Made by a program: the position numbers and the translations under genes. Below, piece by piece: positions 40,201 through 49,557 of a stretch of DNA of 64,000 nt (the first letter of the stretch is position 1; each line of letters opens with the position of its first letter). The notes beneath the pieces were generated by a model, which was given only the letters and a program-made list of their open reading frames with translations, searched no databases and was not told the DNA's origin. Source of the DNA: Myxococcus sp. RHSTA-1-4 (lineage in GTDB: Bacteria > Myxococcota > Myxococcia > Myxococcales > Myxococcaceae); contig NZ_JAIQDG010000018.1 in assembly GCF_020037125.1 (NCBI RefSeq), forward strand, positions 1 to 64,000, read 5' to 3'.

Positions 40201-41619
40201 TCAGCCCTTCGACAGCGTGGAGGTGCCCAGCAGGGTGAGCAGCTCCGGCCCCACCTGGGTGATGTCGCCCGCGCCCAGCGTGAGCACCAGGTCTCCCTCG
40301 CGCAACCGGGGAAGCAGCGCCGCCGGCAGGTCCGTCCGCTTCTCCACGAAGGTGACGTCGCGGTGGCCGTGGGCCCGGATGGCGTCCGCCAGCGCGTCGC
40401 CCGTGGCGCCCGGAATCTTCTCCTCGCCCGCCGCGTAGACGCTGGTGACGAAGAGCACGTCCGCGTCGTTGAACGCGGTGGAGAACTCCTTCATCAGGTC
40501 ATGGGTGCGCGTGTAGCGGTGCGGCTGGAAGGCCACCACCACGCGCCGGCCGAAGGCGCGCCGCGCGCCGGCCAGCGTGGCCATGACCTCCGTGGGGTGG
40601 TGCCCGTAGTCGTCCACCACGGTGACGCCCTTCGCCTCGCCGCGCACGGTGAAGCGCCGCTGCACGCCGCCGAACTCGGCCAGCGCGCCGCGCACCGTCT
40701 CCAGCGGAATGTCCATCTCCTCCGCCACGGCGATGACGGCCAGCGCGTTGAAGGCGTTGTGCGCGCCCACCATGCGCACGCGGAACTCGCCCAGCGGCTC
40801 TTCCCGGCGGAAGGCGTTGAAGGTGGTGGTGAAGCCGTCGAGCTGGATGTTCTCCAGCCGGTAGTCCGCCATGTGCGAGCTGCCGTAGGTGACGAAGCGC
40901 TTCTCGATGCGCGGCAGCAGCGCCTGGACGTTGGGGTTGTCCAGGCAGAGGACGTTGAGGCCGTAGAAGGGCACCCGGTTGCAGAACTCCACGAAGGCGG
41001 ACTGGAGCGCGTCCAGCGTGCCGTAGTGGTCCATGTGCTCCGGGTCGATGTTGGTGACGATGGAGATGGACGGGTGCAGCTTGAGGAAGCTGCCGTCGCT
41101 CTCGTCCGCCTCCACCACCATCAGCTCGCTCTTGCCCAGCTTGGCGTTGGAGTCGAGCACGTTCACCTTGCCGCCCACCACCGCCGTGGGGTCCAGCCCC
41201 GCGGCGCTGAGCACGGTGGCCACCATGGACGTCGTCGTCGTCTTGCCGTGGCTGCCCGCCACCGCGACGGCGTACTTCAGGCGCATCAGCTCCGCGAGCA
41301 TCTCCGCGCGGGGGATGACGGGAATCTTCCGCTGGCGCGCGGTGACGACCTCCGGGTTGTCCTTGCGCACCGCGGAGGAGATGACCACCACGTCCGCCTG
41401 GACGAGGTTCTGCGCCTTGTGGCCCTCGAAGATGGAGGCGCCCATGCGCGCCAGGCGCCGGGTGATGTCGCTCTCCTTCAAGTCACTGCCGGACACCCGG
41501 TAGCCCAGGTTGAGGAGCACCTCGGCGATGCCGCTCATGCCGATGCCGCCGATGCCCACGAAGTGGACGTGCGCGGCGTGGCGCGTCTTGAAGAGGCTTA
41601 CGGGCTTGTTCTTCGTCAC
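40201..41619 (-). CDS. murC: UDP-N-acetylmuramate--L-alanine ligase
   Basis: 472-residue ATP-dependent ligase adding L-Ala to UDP-MurNAc. Seen: dinucleotide-like VHFVGIGGIGMSGIAEVL, ATP loop VAGSHGKTTTTSMV, the VVEADESDGSFL acidic motif, NIDPEHMDHYG, and YGHHPTEV in the C-terminal domain. GTG 41619 start overlaps the murG stop as GTGA; no ATG is available nearby, and longer frames intrude into murG. Confidence 0.95.
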   Translation of the reverse strand: MTKNKPVSLFKTRHAAHVHFVGIGGIGMSGIAEVLLNLGYRVSGSDLKESDITRRLARMGASIFEGHKAQNLVQADVVVISSAVRKDNPEVVTARQRKIPVIPRAEMLAELMRLKYAVAVAGSHGKTTTTSMVATVLSAAGLDPTAVVGGKVNVLDSNAKLGKSELMVVEADESDGSFLKLHPSISIVTNIDPEHMDHYGTLDALQSAFVEFCNRVPFYGLNVLCLDNPNVQALLPRIEKRFVTYGSSHMADYRLENIQLDGFTTTFNAFRREEPLGEFRVRMVGAHNAFNALAVIAVAEEMDIPLETVRGALAEFGGVQRRFTVRGEAKGVTVVDDYGHHPTEVMATLAGARRAFGRRVVVAFQPHRYTRTHDLMKEFSTAFNDADVLFVTSVYAAGEEKIPGATGDALADAIRAHGHRDVTFVEKRTDLPAALLPRLREGDLVLTLGAGDITQVGPELLTLLGTSTLSKG

Positions 41620-42761
41620 GAGTGGCTCCTCGGCGCCTTCTTCGGCTCGCTGGGGGCGCGCTCGCGCCCGTTCGGGCCCCATGTCTGCACCATCAGGTCC
41701 ACACACACGTCGGCCAGCTCCTTCGCGGCCTCGGGGCGGCCCAGCAGGCCCGCCTTCTTCTCCATGCTCTTGAGCTTCGCGGGCTCGCTCTTGAGCTGGC
41801 GGATGGTCTCCGCCAGCTTCTGCCCGGTCAGCTCCGCCTCGCGGAACATCAGCGCCGCGCCCGCGTCGACGAGGGCGCGCGCGTTGACCTCCTGGTGGTT
41901 GTCCGTGGCGTGCGGGAAGGGAATGAGGATGCTGGCCTTCTTGCACACCGTCAGCTCCGCCAGCGTGGTGGCTCCCGCGCGGCACACCACCAGGTCCGCC
42001 CGGGCGTAGGCGCTCGACATGTCGTCGATGAACTCCACCACGTCCGCCTGGAAGCCCTTCTCCGCGTAGCCCCTGCGCACCAGCTCCAGGTCGTTCTTCC
42101 CCGTCTGGTGGACGAAGTGCAGCCCTTCCTTCAAGTCACCGAGGTGGTCCAACGCTTCAATCATCCGCTGGTTGATGCCACGCGCGCCCAGGCTGCCGCC
42201 GAAGACGAGCAGCGAGAAGCGCTCGTGCGCCACGTGGCTGCGCAGATAGTTGTCCATCAGCTTGCGGCGGATGGGGTTGCCAATCATCTGCACCTTCTTC
42301 TCGGGGAAGAAGCGGCGCGCCTCGTCGAAGGCGATGAAGACCACGCGGACGACGCGGCCCAGAATCTTGTTGGTGATGCCCGGCAGCGCGTTCTGCTCCT
42401 GGATGGCGGTGGGGATGCCCATCAGCCACGCGACCAGCACCACCGGCCCGCTGGCGTAGCCGCCCACGCCCACCACCACGTCCGGCTTCTGCCGGGCGAG
42501 GATGCGGAAGGACTCGATGAAGGCCAGCGGCAGCGCGAAAAGCGCCTTGAGGAAGGCCACGAGGCTCTTGCCCTTGAGGCCCTGCACCTTCACCAGCTCC
42601 AGCGGGTAGCCCTCCTTCGGGACCACGCGCGCCTCGAGACCGCGCTCGGTGCCCACGAAGACCACCTCGTTGCCGTGGTGGCGCGTCGTCACCTCCTCCG
42701 CCAGGGCGATGCCCGGGAAGAGGTGGCCACCGGTGCCGCCGCCCGCGATGAGGACCTTCAC
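41616..42761 (-). CDS. murG: UDP-GlcNAc:lipid I N-acetylglucosaminyltransferase MurG
   Basis: 381-residue peripheral membrane GT28 enzyme that converts lipid I to lipid II. Seen: the first glycine-rich loop AGGGTGGHLFPGIA, VVGVGGYASGPVV, the QEQNALPGITNK block, FGGSLGARGIN, and the UDP-GlcNAc site CRAGATTLAELT with PFPHATDNHQEVNA. GTG 42761 start overlaps the ftsW stop. The C-terminus is basic and 15-20 residues longer than the fold needs. Confidence 0.96.
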   Translation of the reverse strand: MKVLIAGGGTGGHLFPGIALAEEVTTRHHGNEVVFVGTERGLEARVVPKEGYPLELVKVQGLKGKSLVAFLKALFALPLAFIESFRILARQKPDVVVGVGGYASGPVVLVAWLMGIPTAIQEQNALPGITNKILGRVVRVVFIAFDEARRFFPEKKVQMIGNPIRRKLMDNYLRSHVAHERFSLLVFGGSLGARGINQRMIEALDHLGDLKEGLHFVHQTGKNDLELVRRGYAEKGFQADVVEFIDDMSSAYARADLVVCRAGATTLAELTVCKKASILIPFPHATDNHQEVNARALVDAGAALMFREAELTGQKLAETIRQLKSEPAKLKSMEKKAGLLGRPEAAKELADVCVDLMVQTWGPNGRERAPSEPKKAPRSHS

Positions 42762-43933
42762 GCCGTCACCTCCCGCATGTCCGTGCCCGCCCGCGCGGCG
42801 CGAGTGGCCGGTTGGGCATTCGCGCTCAGCGACAGCAGCACCCCGGCCGCCCCCATCAGCACCACCAGCGACGTGCCGCCGTAGGACACGAACGGCAGCG
42901 TCAGCCCCTTGGTGGGCAGCAGCCCCATGGCCACGCACATATTCACGGTGGCCTGGAAGGCGATGATGGAGGTGATGCCCAGCCCCAGGTAGGTGCCGAA
43001 CGTCTCGCCCGCCGCCAGGCTGGCCCTCACCCCGCGCCACAGCACCACGCCATACAGCAACACCAGCAGTCCCACGCCCACCAGTCCCGTCTCCTCGGCG
43101 AGAATGGAGAAGATGAAGTCGGTGTGGGCCTCCGGCAGGAAGAAGAGCTTCTGCCGCCCGTCCCCCAGCCCGAGCCCGGACACGCCGCCCGAGCCGATGG
43201 ACATCAGCGACTCGGCCACCTGGTAGCCCACGTCGTGCCGGTGCGCCCACGGGTCCAGGAAGGCCAGGATGCGCTTCATGCGGTAGGGGCTCGAGGCGAT
43301 GGCCACGTACGCCAGCGGCAGCGCCAGCAGCACCGAGCCCACCAGGTAGCTCAGCTTCGCCCCTGCCGCGAAGAGCAGCACGAAGAGCATGAACACCAGC
43401 AGCACGCTGCTGCCGAAGTCCGGCTGCAGCATGCACAGCCCGACGAGCAGTCCGCACAGCGCGAGGTGCGGCAGGAAGCCCACGGAGAAGGTGGCCACCT
43501 TCTCCCGCTTCTTCGCCAGCGAGTAGGACAGGTAGACGACCCAGGCGAACTTCGCCACCTCCGCCGGCTGCAGGCTGAAGCCCGGCAGGCGAATCCACCG
43601 CCGCGCGCCACCCGCCGTGCTGCCGATACCCGGAATGGCCACCAGCACCAGCAGGACGATGGCCGCCAGCAGCAGCGGGTACGCCCAGCGCGCCAGCTTG
43701 CGCCAGCCCACCTTCATGGCCACGGCCATGGCGACGAGCCCCATGCCGGCCGCGGTGAGCTGCCGCTTGAGGAAGTACAGGCTGTCACCCAGCTTGTCCT
43801 GCGCCAGCACCGCGCTGGCCGAATACACCATCACCAGGCCGAGCGTGACGAGCCCCAGCACGGCGCACAGGAGCAGCGGGTCGAACCGCACGGCGGCGGG
43901 CGCGGACGCGGACGCGGGAGGAGAGGTCTTCAT
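42758..43933 (-). CDS. ftsW: Septal peptidoglycan polymerase FtsW (SEDS family)
   Basis: 391-residue protein with about ten membrane helices, the lipid II glycosyltransferase of the septum working with FtsI. Seen: MVYSASAVLA in helix 1, STAGGARRWIRLPGFSLQPAEVAK (in parts: GGARRWIRLP, LQPAEVAK), MLQPDFGSSVLL, SGLGLGDGRQKLFFLPEAHTDF with the SEDS catalytic-side Asp region, and the C-terminal LPFVSYGGTSLV. Starts at ATG 43933, 5 bp after murD. Confidence 0.95.
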   Translation of the reverse strand: MKTSPPASASAPAAVRFDPLLLCAVLGLVTLGLVMVYSASAVLAQDKLGDSLYFLKRQLTAAGMGLVAMAVAMKVGWRKLARWAYPLLLAAIVLLVLVAIPGIGSTAGGARRWIRLPGFSLQPAEVAKFAWVVYLSYSLAKKREKVATFSVGFLPHLALCGLLVGLCMLQPDFGSSVLLVFMLFVLLFAAGAKLSYLVGSVLLALPLAYVAIASSPYRMKRILAFLDPWAHRHDVGYQVAESLMSIGSGGVSGLGLGDGRQKLFFLPEAHTDFIFSILAEETGLVGVGLLVLLYGVVLWRGVRASLAAGETFGTYLGLGITSIIAFQATVNMCVAMGLLPTKGLTLPFVSYGGTSLVVLMGAAGVLLSLSANAQPATRAARAGTDMREVTA

Positions 43934-43938
43934 GGCCG

Positions 43939-45339
43939 TCAGAGCGCCCCGACGAGGCGCTTGAACGTGTCGCCCCGGTCCTCGAAGTTCTTGAACTGGT
44001 CATACGACGCGCACGCGGGAGACAGCAGCACCGTGTCCCCCGCCTTCGCCAGGTCGCGCGCCTTCGCCACCGCCGCCGCCAGCGTGCCGCACGCATGCAC
44101 CGGCGCCTGTCCCGCGTACGCCCGGGCGAGCGTGTCCGCGTCCTGGCCGATGGTGAGCACGCCCTTCACCTTGCCCCGCCCCTCCTCCACCATGGGCGCG
44201 TACGGCGCGCCCTTGCCCTTGCCGCCGGCAATCAGCCACAGGTCGCCCTTGAAGGCCCGCAGCGCCACCAGCACGGAGTCCACGTTGGTGGCCTTGGAGT
44301 CGTTCACCCACTCCACGCCCTCCAGCACGCGCACGCTCTCCAGCCGGTGCGGCAGGCCGGGGTAGCTGTCCAGCCCCGCCTGCACCGCGTCGGCGGCCAC
44401 ACCGCCCAGCCGCGCCAGCAGCACCGCGGCCATGGCGTTCTGCGCGTTGTGCGCCCCGCGCAGCGCGCGGTTGTTCAGCCGGTAGCGCTCGCCCAGGAAG
44501 TCCAGCCGGAAGCCGCCCTCCTCCACCACCGCCAGGCCCGCCAGCTTCGGCGTGTCCACCACCGTCCGCCCGCTGACGCTGAAGCCGTACACGGGCACCT
44601 TCGCCTCGCGCGCCAGCCCCATCACGTCCGCGTCCTCCGCGTTCACCACCGCGAAGTCCGGGCCCTGCTGGTGCTGGCCCGGCTGGGCCTGCTGGCCCAG
44701 CTGGTTCTGGAAGATGCGCGCCTTGGCCGCGCCGTACTCCGCGTGGCTCGCGTAGCGGTCCAGGTGGTCCGGCGTGAGGTTGAGGATGACGGCGCCCCGG
44801 GGCCGCAGGGTGCGGATGCCCTCGAGCTGGAAGCTGGACAGCTCCACCACCAGCGCGTCCCAGTCGCCCGGGGACATGGCGGCCTCGGAGAAGGGCCGGC
44901 CCAGGTTGCCGCCCACGAAGGTGCGCCGGCCGCCGCGGGAGAACAGCTCGCCGGTGAGCGCCGTGGTGGTGCTCTTCCCGTTGGTGCCGGTGATGCCGAA
45001 CAGCGGCACGGAGGAGAGGAAGCGCCAGGCCAGCTCCACCTCGCCCCACACCGCCACGCCCGCCGCGCGCGCGGCTTCAATCTCCGGCAGCGCCAGCGGC
45101 ACGCCGGGGCTCACCACCACCAGGTCCTGGGACGCGAGCAGCCCGGGAGGCGTGGGGCCGGTGACGAGCGTCGCGCCCAGCGCCTTCACCTCGCGGCCCA
45201 CCTCGCCCAGCGCGTCCTCCGCGCGAGCATCCAGCGCCGTCACCTCCGCGCCGTGGTGGCGAAGCAGGCGCAGTGCCGCCACGCCGCTCTTCGCGAGCCC
45301 GAACACCAACACCTTCTGACCGGACAACCCCAACGACAT
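43939..45339 (-). CDS. murD: UDP-N-acetylmuramoylalanine--D-glutamate ligase
   Basis: 466-residue ATP ligase adding D-Glu. Seen: N-terminal Rossmann VLVFGLAKSGVAALRLL, SPGVPLALPEIEAA, ATP loop ITGTNGKSTTTAL, LNLTPDHLDRYASHAEYG, and NDSKATNVDSV. An unusual Gln-rich insertion (QLGQQAQPGQHQQGPDF) sits near residue 215, absent from most MurD. Other motifs are intact, so it should be active. ATG 45339, 20 bp downstream of mraY. Confidence 0.95.
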   Translation of the reverse strand: MSLGLSGQKVLVFGLAKSGVAALRLLRHHGAEVTALDARAEDALGEVGREVKALGATLVTGPTPPGLLASQDLVVVSPGVPLALPEIEAARAAGVAVWGEVELAWRFLSSVPLFGITGTNGKSTTTALTGELFSRGGRRTFVGGNLGRPFSEAAMSPGDWDALVVELSSFQLEGIRTLRPRGAVILNLTPDHLDRYASHAEYGAAKARIFQNQLGQQAQPGQHQQGPDFAVVNAEDADVMGLAREAKVPVYGFSVSGRTVVDTPKLAGLAVVEEGGFRLDFLGERYRLNNRALRGAHNAQNAMAAVLLARLGGVAADAVQAGLDSYPGLPHRLESVRVLEGVEWVNDSKATNVDSVLVALRAFKGDLWLIAGGKGKGAPYAPMVEEGRGKVKGVLTIGQDADTLARAYAGQAPVHACGTLAAAVAKARDLAKAGDTVLLSPACASYDQFKNFEDRGDTFKRLVGAL

Positions 45340-45359
45340 GGCCGGGCCCCCTTACGGCT

Positions 45360-46538
45360 TCAGCGGAGCTTGAGCGACAGGAGCGCCACGCCACCACAGA
45401 GGATGGAGACGATCCAGAAACGGACGATGATCTTCGGCTCGGCCAGGCCCTTCAGCTCGAAGTGGTGGTGCACGGGCGCCATCTTGAAGACGCGCTTGCC
45501 CGTCATCTTGAAAGACGCCACCTGAATCATCACGCTCAGTGCTTCCGCGAAGAAGATGCCGTGAATGATGGCGGACACCACCTCGTTCTTGGACAGCACC
45601 GCCAGCCCGCCCAGCGCGCCACCCAGCGCCAGGGAGCCGATGTCGCCCATGAAGACGGAGGCCGGGTAGGTGTTGAACCAGAGGAAGGAGATGCCCGCGC
45701 CGACAATGGCCGCGCAGAAGACGGCCAGCTCCGCGCCGCCGGGCACCTGGAGGATGCCGAGGTACTGGTAGAGCGGCGTGGCCACCAGCTTCTGCACGCC
45801 GCCCACCGTCTCGTAGTCCGCGATGCTCAGCGTGGTGCCCGCCACGTAGCAGAGCACCGCGAAGGTGATGGCGGAGACGATGGTGGGGACGATGGCGAGG
45901 CCGTCCAGGCCGTCCGTGAGGTTGACGGCGTTGGACGTGCCCACGATGACAATCCAGGCGAAGACGACGTAGAACCAGCCCAGGTCCGGGTTGAACCAGC
46001 GCGTGGGGATGAAGGGCAGCGTCAGCTTCGTGTTGATGAGCAGCGTGGGCCCGAAGGAGCCGTCCGGCTGCGTCCACGTGGTGAGCAGGCCGAACACCGC
46101 CACCAGGAAGAAGAAGGTCTGCAGGGCCATCTTCTTGCGCCCGGCCAGGCCCTTGGAGTTGCGCTTGGACAGCTTCAGCCAGTCATCCAGGAAGCCGATG
46201 AAGCCGTAGCCGAAGGTGAGCAGCAGCATCACCCACACGCCGCGGCTCTTCAGGTCCGCGAACAGCAGGGTGCCGGCGGCGATGCAGATGAGGATGAGCG
46301 AGCCGCCCATGGTGGGCGTGCCCTTCTTCTTCTGGTGCGTGTCCGGCGTGTCCTCGCGCACGTTGCTCTGCCCGTGCTGCTTCAGCCGCAGGCGGGCGAT
46401 GAGCCGGGGGCCGATGAGCATGCCGAGCAGCAGCGCGAAGACGCCCGCGGCGATGATGCGGAAGGTGGGGTAGCGCAGGAAGTTGAGGACGCGCCCCGCT
46501 TCCGAGTTCTGGATGAGCTCGTAGAGGAGGTACAGCAC
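45360..46538 (-). CDS. mraY: Phospho-N-acetylmuramoyl-pentapeptide transferase
   Basis: 392-residue integral membrane enzyme (about ten helices) making lipid I from UDP-MurNAc-pentapeptide and undecaprenyl phosphate. Seen: TPTMGGSLILI, the catalytic Asp pair GFLDDWLKL, NLTDGLDGLAI, GDIGSLALGG and the cytoplasmic HHHFELKG loop. A longer first periplasmic/cytoplasmic part (for example WTQPDGSFGPTLL) is usual in myxobacteria-like sequences. GTG 46538 shares one base with the murF TAG. Confidence 0.96.
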   Translation of the reverse strand: MLYLLYELIQNSEAGRVLNFLRYPTFRIIAAGVFALLLGMLIGPRLIARLRLKQHGQSNVREDTPDTHQKKKGTPTMGGSLILICIAAGTLLFADLKSRGVWVMLLLTFGYGFIGFLDDWLKLSKRNSKGLAGRKKMALQTFFFLVAVFGLLTTWTQPDGSFGPTLLINTKLTLPFIPTRWFNPDLGWFYVVFAWIVIVGTSNAVNLTDGLDGLAIVPTIVSAITFAVLCYVAGTTLSIADYETVGGVQKLVATPLYQYLGILQVPGGAELAVFCAAIVGAGISFLWFNTYPASVFMGDIGSLALGGALGGLAVLSKNEVVSAIIHGIFFAEALSVMIQVASFKMTGKRVFKMAPVHHHFELKGLAEPKIIVRFWIVSILCGGVALLSLKLR

Positions 46539-47938
46539 TAGTGGTTTCCTCCAGGTGCGGCCGTGCCCGTCAGGGCGGCCACCACCCGCTCCAGCCGCAT
46601 GCCGCGGCTGGCCTTCACCAGCACCACGTCACCCGGGCGCAGCCGCGGCGACAACCACGCCACCAGCGGCTCCACCTCGGTGAAATGGGCGGCGGAATCT
46701 CCCATCGAAGCGGCCTCCCACCCCTTGACGGAGCGGGGACCGAAGAAGGCCGCCAGCTTCGCGTGGCCGGGGACACGCGCGCCCAGGCGCTCGTGCTCCT
46801 CCAGCTCGCCGGGGCCCAGCTCCAGCATGTCTCCCAGCACCACCACGGGCCGGCCGCCCGCGGGCACCAGCGTGCCCAGCGTGGCCAGCGCCGCGTCCAT
46901 GGAGGCGGGGTTGGCGTTGTAGCAGTCGTCCACCACCGTCACGCCGCCCTTGCCGTCCACCACGTTGAGGCGCCGCGCGTACGGCCGCGCATTCTCCAGG
47001 CCGCGCACGCACTCTTCGGGCGAGTAGCCCAGCGCCAGCGCCAGCGCGAAGGCCGCCGTGGCGTTCTGCGCGTTGTGCGGGCCGATGAAGTGCAGCCGCA
47101 CCGGCCAGTCGCGGCCCGCGTGGCGCACCGTGGCCACCATGCCCTCGCGGCCCCGCGTCTCCACGGCCACGAGCCGCACGTCCGCGCCTTCCGCCCGGCC
47201 GAAGGTCAGCCGCCTCGCCCGGCTGCGCGCGGCCTGCCCGGGGATGAGCGGGTCATCCACGTTCACCACCACGGTGGTGCCGGGGCCCATCTCCCGGAAC
47301 ATCTCCCCTTCCGCTTCCGCCACGCCCTCGATGCTGCCCAGGCCCTCCAGGTGCTCGGGCTGCACCACGGTGATGACGCCGGCGGCCGGCCGCACCACGC
47401 GGGTGAGCCGCTCAATCTCACCGGGGCGGTTCATCCCCACCTCGATGACGGCCGCCACGTGCTGGGGCTCCAACCGGAACAGCGTCAGCGGGACGCCCAC
47501 CTCGTTGTTGAGGTTGCCCTCCGTCTTCAGCGCGGGCCCGCGCGTGGCGAGGATGGCGCCCACCATCTCCTTGGTGGTCGTCTTCCCGTTGGAGCCACCC
47601 ACGGCGCACACCGGAATCGCGAAGCGCTGGCGGTGGTGACGGCCCAGGCCGCCCAGCGCCATCAGCGTGTCCTCCACCTCGTAGAGGGGGAAGCCGTCCG
47701 GCAGCGCGGGAAGCGTGCGTCCACGCGCCACCACCGCGCCGGCCGCCCCACCCTTCGCCGCCGCGTCCACGAAGGCGTGGGCGTCGAAGCGCTCGCCGAC
47801 GAGCGCCACGAAGAGGCACCCCTGCGTGAGGGCCCGCGTGTCGGTGCAGACCGCCGTGAAGGTGGCCGGGGCCGGGCCACCGCGCCGGGTGGCCCCGGTC
47901 GCCTGCACCACCTCATCGTCGTTGAATCGGGCTGTCAT
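46538..47938 (-). CDS. murF: UDP-N-acetylmuramoyl-tripeptide--D-alanyl-D-alanine ligase
   Basis: 466-residue ligase adding the D-Ala-D-Ala dipeptide. Seen: GCLFVALVGERFDAHAF, ATP loop VGGSNGKTTTKEMV, LNNEVGVPLTLFRL, GMNRPGEIERL, and VVDDCYNANPASM. Start ATG 47938 lacks any Shine-Dalgarno sequence: the 15 bases upstream are nearly all C, and a strong hairpin lies just before them. Translation may depend on coupling with murE, which ends 47 bp upstream. Confidence 0.95.
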   Translation of the reverse strand: MTARFNDDEVVQATGATRRGGPAPATFTAVCTDTRALTQGCLFVALVGERFDAHAFVDAAAKGGAAGAVVARGRTLPALPDGFPLYEVEDTLMALGGLGRHHRQRFAIPVCAVGGSNGKTTTKEMVGAILATRGPALKTEGNLNNEVGVPLTLFRLEPQHVAAVIEVGMNRPGEIERLTRVVRPAAGVITVVQPEHLEGLGSIEGVAEAEGEMFREMGPGTTVVVNVDDPLIPGQAARSRARRLTFGRAEGADVRLVAVETRGREGMVATVRHAGRDWPVRLHFIGPHNAQNATAAFALALALGYSPEECVRGLENARPYARRLNVVDGKGGVTVVDDCYNANPASMDAALATLGTLVPAGGRPVVVLGDMLELGPGELEEHERLGARVPGHAKLAAFFGPRSVKGWEAASMGDSAAHFTEVEPLVAWLSPRLRPGDVVLVKASRGMRLERVVAALTGTAAPGGNH

Positions 47939-47954
47939 CGGGGTGGGGGGGCGA

Positions 47955-47976
47955 GCGCGGCCCTGCGGGGCCGCGC
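47955..47976 (-). promoter_or_regulatory. Strong intercistronic hairpin between murE and murF
   Basis: Perfect 9-bp GC-only arms, GCGCGGCCC (47955-47963) and GGGCCGCGC (47968-47976), with a 4-nt loop. It occupies the middle of the 47-bp gap and is followed by C-rich sequence, not by T residues, so it is more likely a processing, stability or translation-control element than a terminator. Confidence 0.6.
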
Positions 47977-47985
47977 CCGGGTATT

Positions 47986-49506
47986 TCAGGGGGTGCGATT
48001 CGCCAGCGCCTTGGCGGCCACCTGGCGGTCGTCGAAGGTGAGCTTCTCCTGGCCCACCTGCTGGTACGTCTCGTGGCCCTTGCCGGCGATGAGGACGACG
48101 TCGTCGCCGCTCGCCAGGCTGATGGCCAGCTCGATGGCGGCGCGGCGGTCCGCGTCCACCAGGTAGCCCTTCTCACCGGACTTGGCCTTGCCCGAGGAGA
48201 TGCGGCGCAGGCCGCCCTTCTCCAGGCCCGGCGTCACCTCGGAGATGATGTCGTCCGGGTCCTCGGTGCGGGGGTTGTCGCTGGTGACGATGGCCAGGTC
48301 CGCGGCCTCCGCCGCCACCGCGCCCATCAGCGGGCGCTTGCCCTTGTCGCGGTCACCACCGCAGCCGAAGACGGTGATGACGCGGCCCTTGGCCAGCGCC
48401 CGCGCGGCCTCCAGCGCGCGCTTGAGCGCGTCGTCGGTGTGCGCGTAGTCCACCAGCACCGCGGGCGCCCCGCCGGGGCCGTAGTTCTCCACCCGCTCCA
48501 TGCGGCCGGCCACCGGCGTCATGCGCTCGATGCCCTCCTGCACGTCGCGCCGGGCGAAGCCCGCGCCCAGGCCGATGCCCGCCGCCAGGAGGATGTTCTC
48601 CAGGTTGTGGGGCCCCAGGAGCTTGCTCTTCAGGGGGATGTCACCCGCGGGCGTCTTCAGCGTGCCCTTGATGCCGTTGAGCGTGAAGCTCACGTCGGCG
48701 GCGGAGATTTCACCGTTGCCCAGGCGGCTGAACTTCCACGCCATGCGCTTCTGGCCGCGCAGCTCGTTGTAGATGCGGCTGGCGTAGGTGTCGTCGCCGT
48801 TGACCACGGCCACGCCGGTGGCGGACAGGTTCTCGGCGAAGAGCTTCCGCTTCGCCTGGAAGTAGTCCTCCATGTCCTTGTGGTAGTCCAGGTGGTCGCG
48901 GCTCAGGTTGGTGAAGCCCGCGGCCTTGAAGGTGAGCCCATGCACGCGCTCCTGCGCGAGCGCGTGGCTGGACACCTCCATCACCACCGTCTCCACGCCC
49001 GCGTCCACCATCTCCCGGAAGATGCGGTGCAGCTCCAGCGGGTCCGGGGTGGTGTTGGCGGTCTCCACCGTCTTGCCGGCGTACTTGTAGCCCAGCGTGC
49101 CGATGACTCCGGTGGAGGCATAGGCCGCCGTGCTCATCGCCTCCAGCAGGTAGGTCGTCGTCGTCTTCCCGTTCGTCCCGGTGACGCCCAGCAGCGTGAG
49201 CTGGTCGGCCGGACGGCCATGGAAGTTGGCGGCGATGAGCGCCAGCGCCTTGCGCGCGTTGCCCACCTTGAAGAAGGGCACCTGCGAGGACGGCACCGCC
49301 TTCTCGGAGACCACGGCCACGGCGCCGCGGGATACGGCCTCGCCGATGAACTGGGCCCCATCCTCCTTCGTGCCAGGAATGGCGACGAAGAGGTCCCCCG
49401 CCTTCACGCGCCGCGAGTCCTGCGTCACACCCGTGACGTCAACCGCGGAACGGCCGCCCGAGATCTGCTCGGCACCACATCCTGCGAGGACATCCGTCAG
49501 CTTCAT
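47986..49506 (-). CDS. murE: UDP-MurNAc-L-Ala-D-Glu--meso-diaminopimelate ligase
   Basis: 506-residue ligase adding the third amino acid of the stem peptide. Seen: VTGVTQDSRRVKAGDLFVAI, ATP loop VTGTNGKTTTTYLL, MEVSSHALAQERVHGL, NLSRDHLDYHKDME, and the specificity motif DNPRTEDP, the DNPR sequence diagnostic for meso-DAP rather than Lys. ATG 49506 lies 51 bp after ftsI with GGGGAAGAG upstream. Confidence 0.96.
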   Translation of the reverse strand: MKLTDVLAGCGAEQISGGRSAVDVTGVTQDSRRVKAGDLFVAIPGTKEDGAQFIGEAVSRGAVAVVSEKAVPSSQVPFFKVGNARKALALIAANFHGRPADQLTLLGVTGTNGKTTTTYLLEAMSTAAYASTGVIGTLGYKYAGKTVETANTTPDPLELHRIFREMVDAGVETVVMEVSSHALAQERVHGLTFKAAGFTNLSRDHLDYHKDMEDYFQAKRKLFAENLSATGVAVVNGDDTYASRIYNELRGQKRMAWKFSRLGNGEISAADVSFTLNGIKGTLKTPAGDIPLKSKLLGPHNLENILLAAGIGLGAGFARRDVQEGIERMTPVAGRMERVENYGPGGAPAVLVDYAHTDDALKRALEAARALAKGRVITVFGCGGDRDKGKRPLMGAVAAEAADLAIVTSDNPRTEDPDDIISEVTPGLEKGGLRRISSGKAKSGEKGYLVDADRRAAIELAISLASGDDVVLIAGKGHETYQQVGQEKLTFDDRQVAAKALANRTP

Positions 49507-49557
49507 CTCTTCCCCTTCACACGTCTTGCAAGCGCGGGGCCTGGAGCGAGCGCGGCC

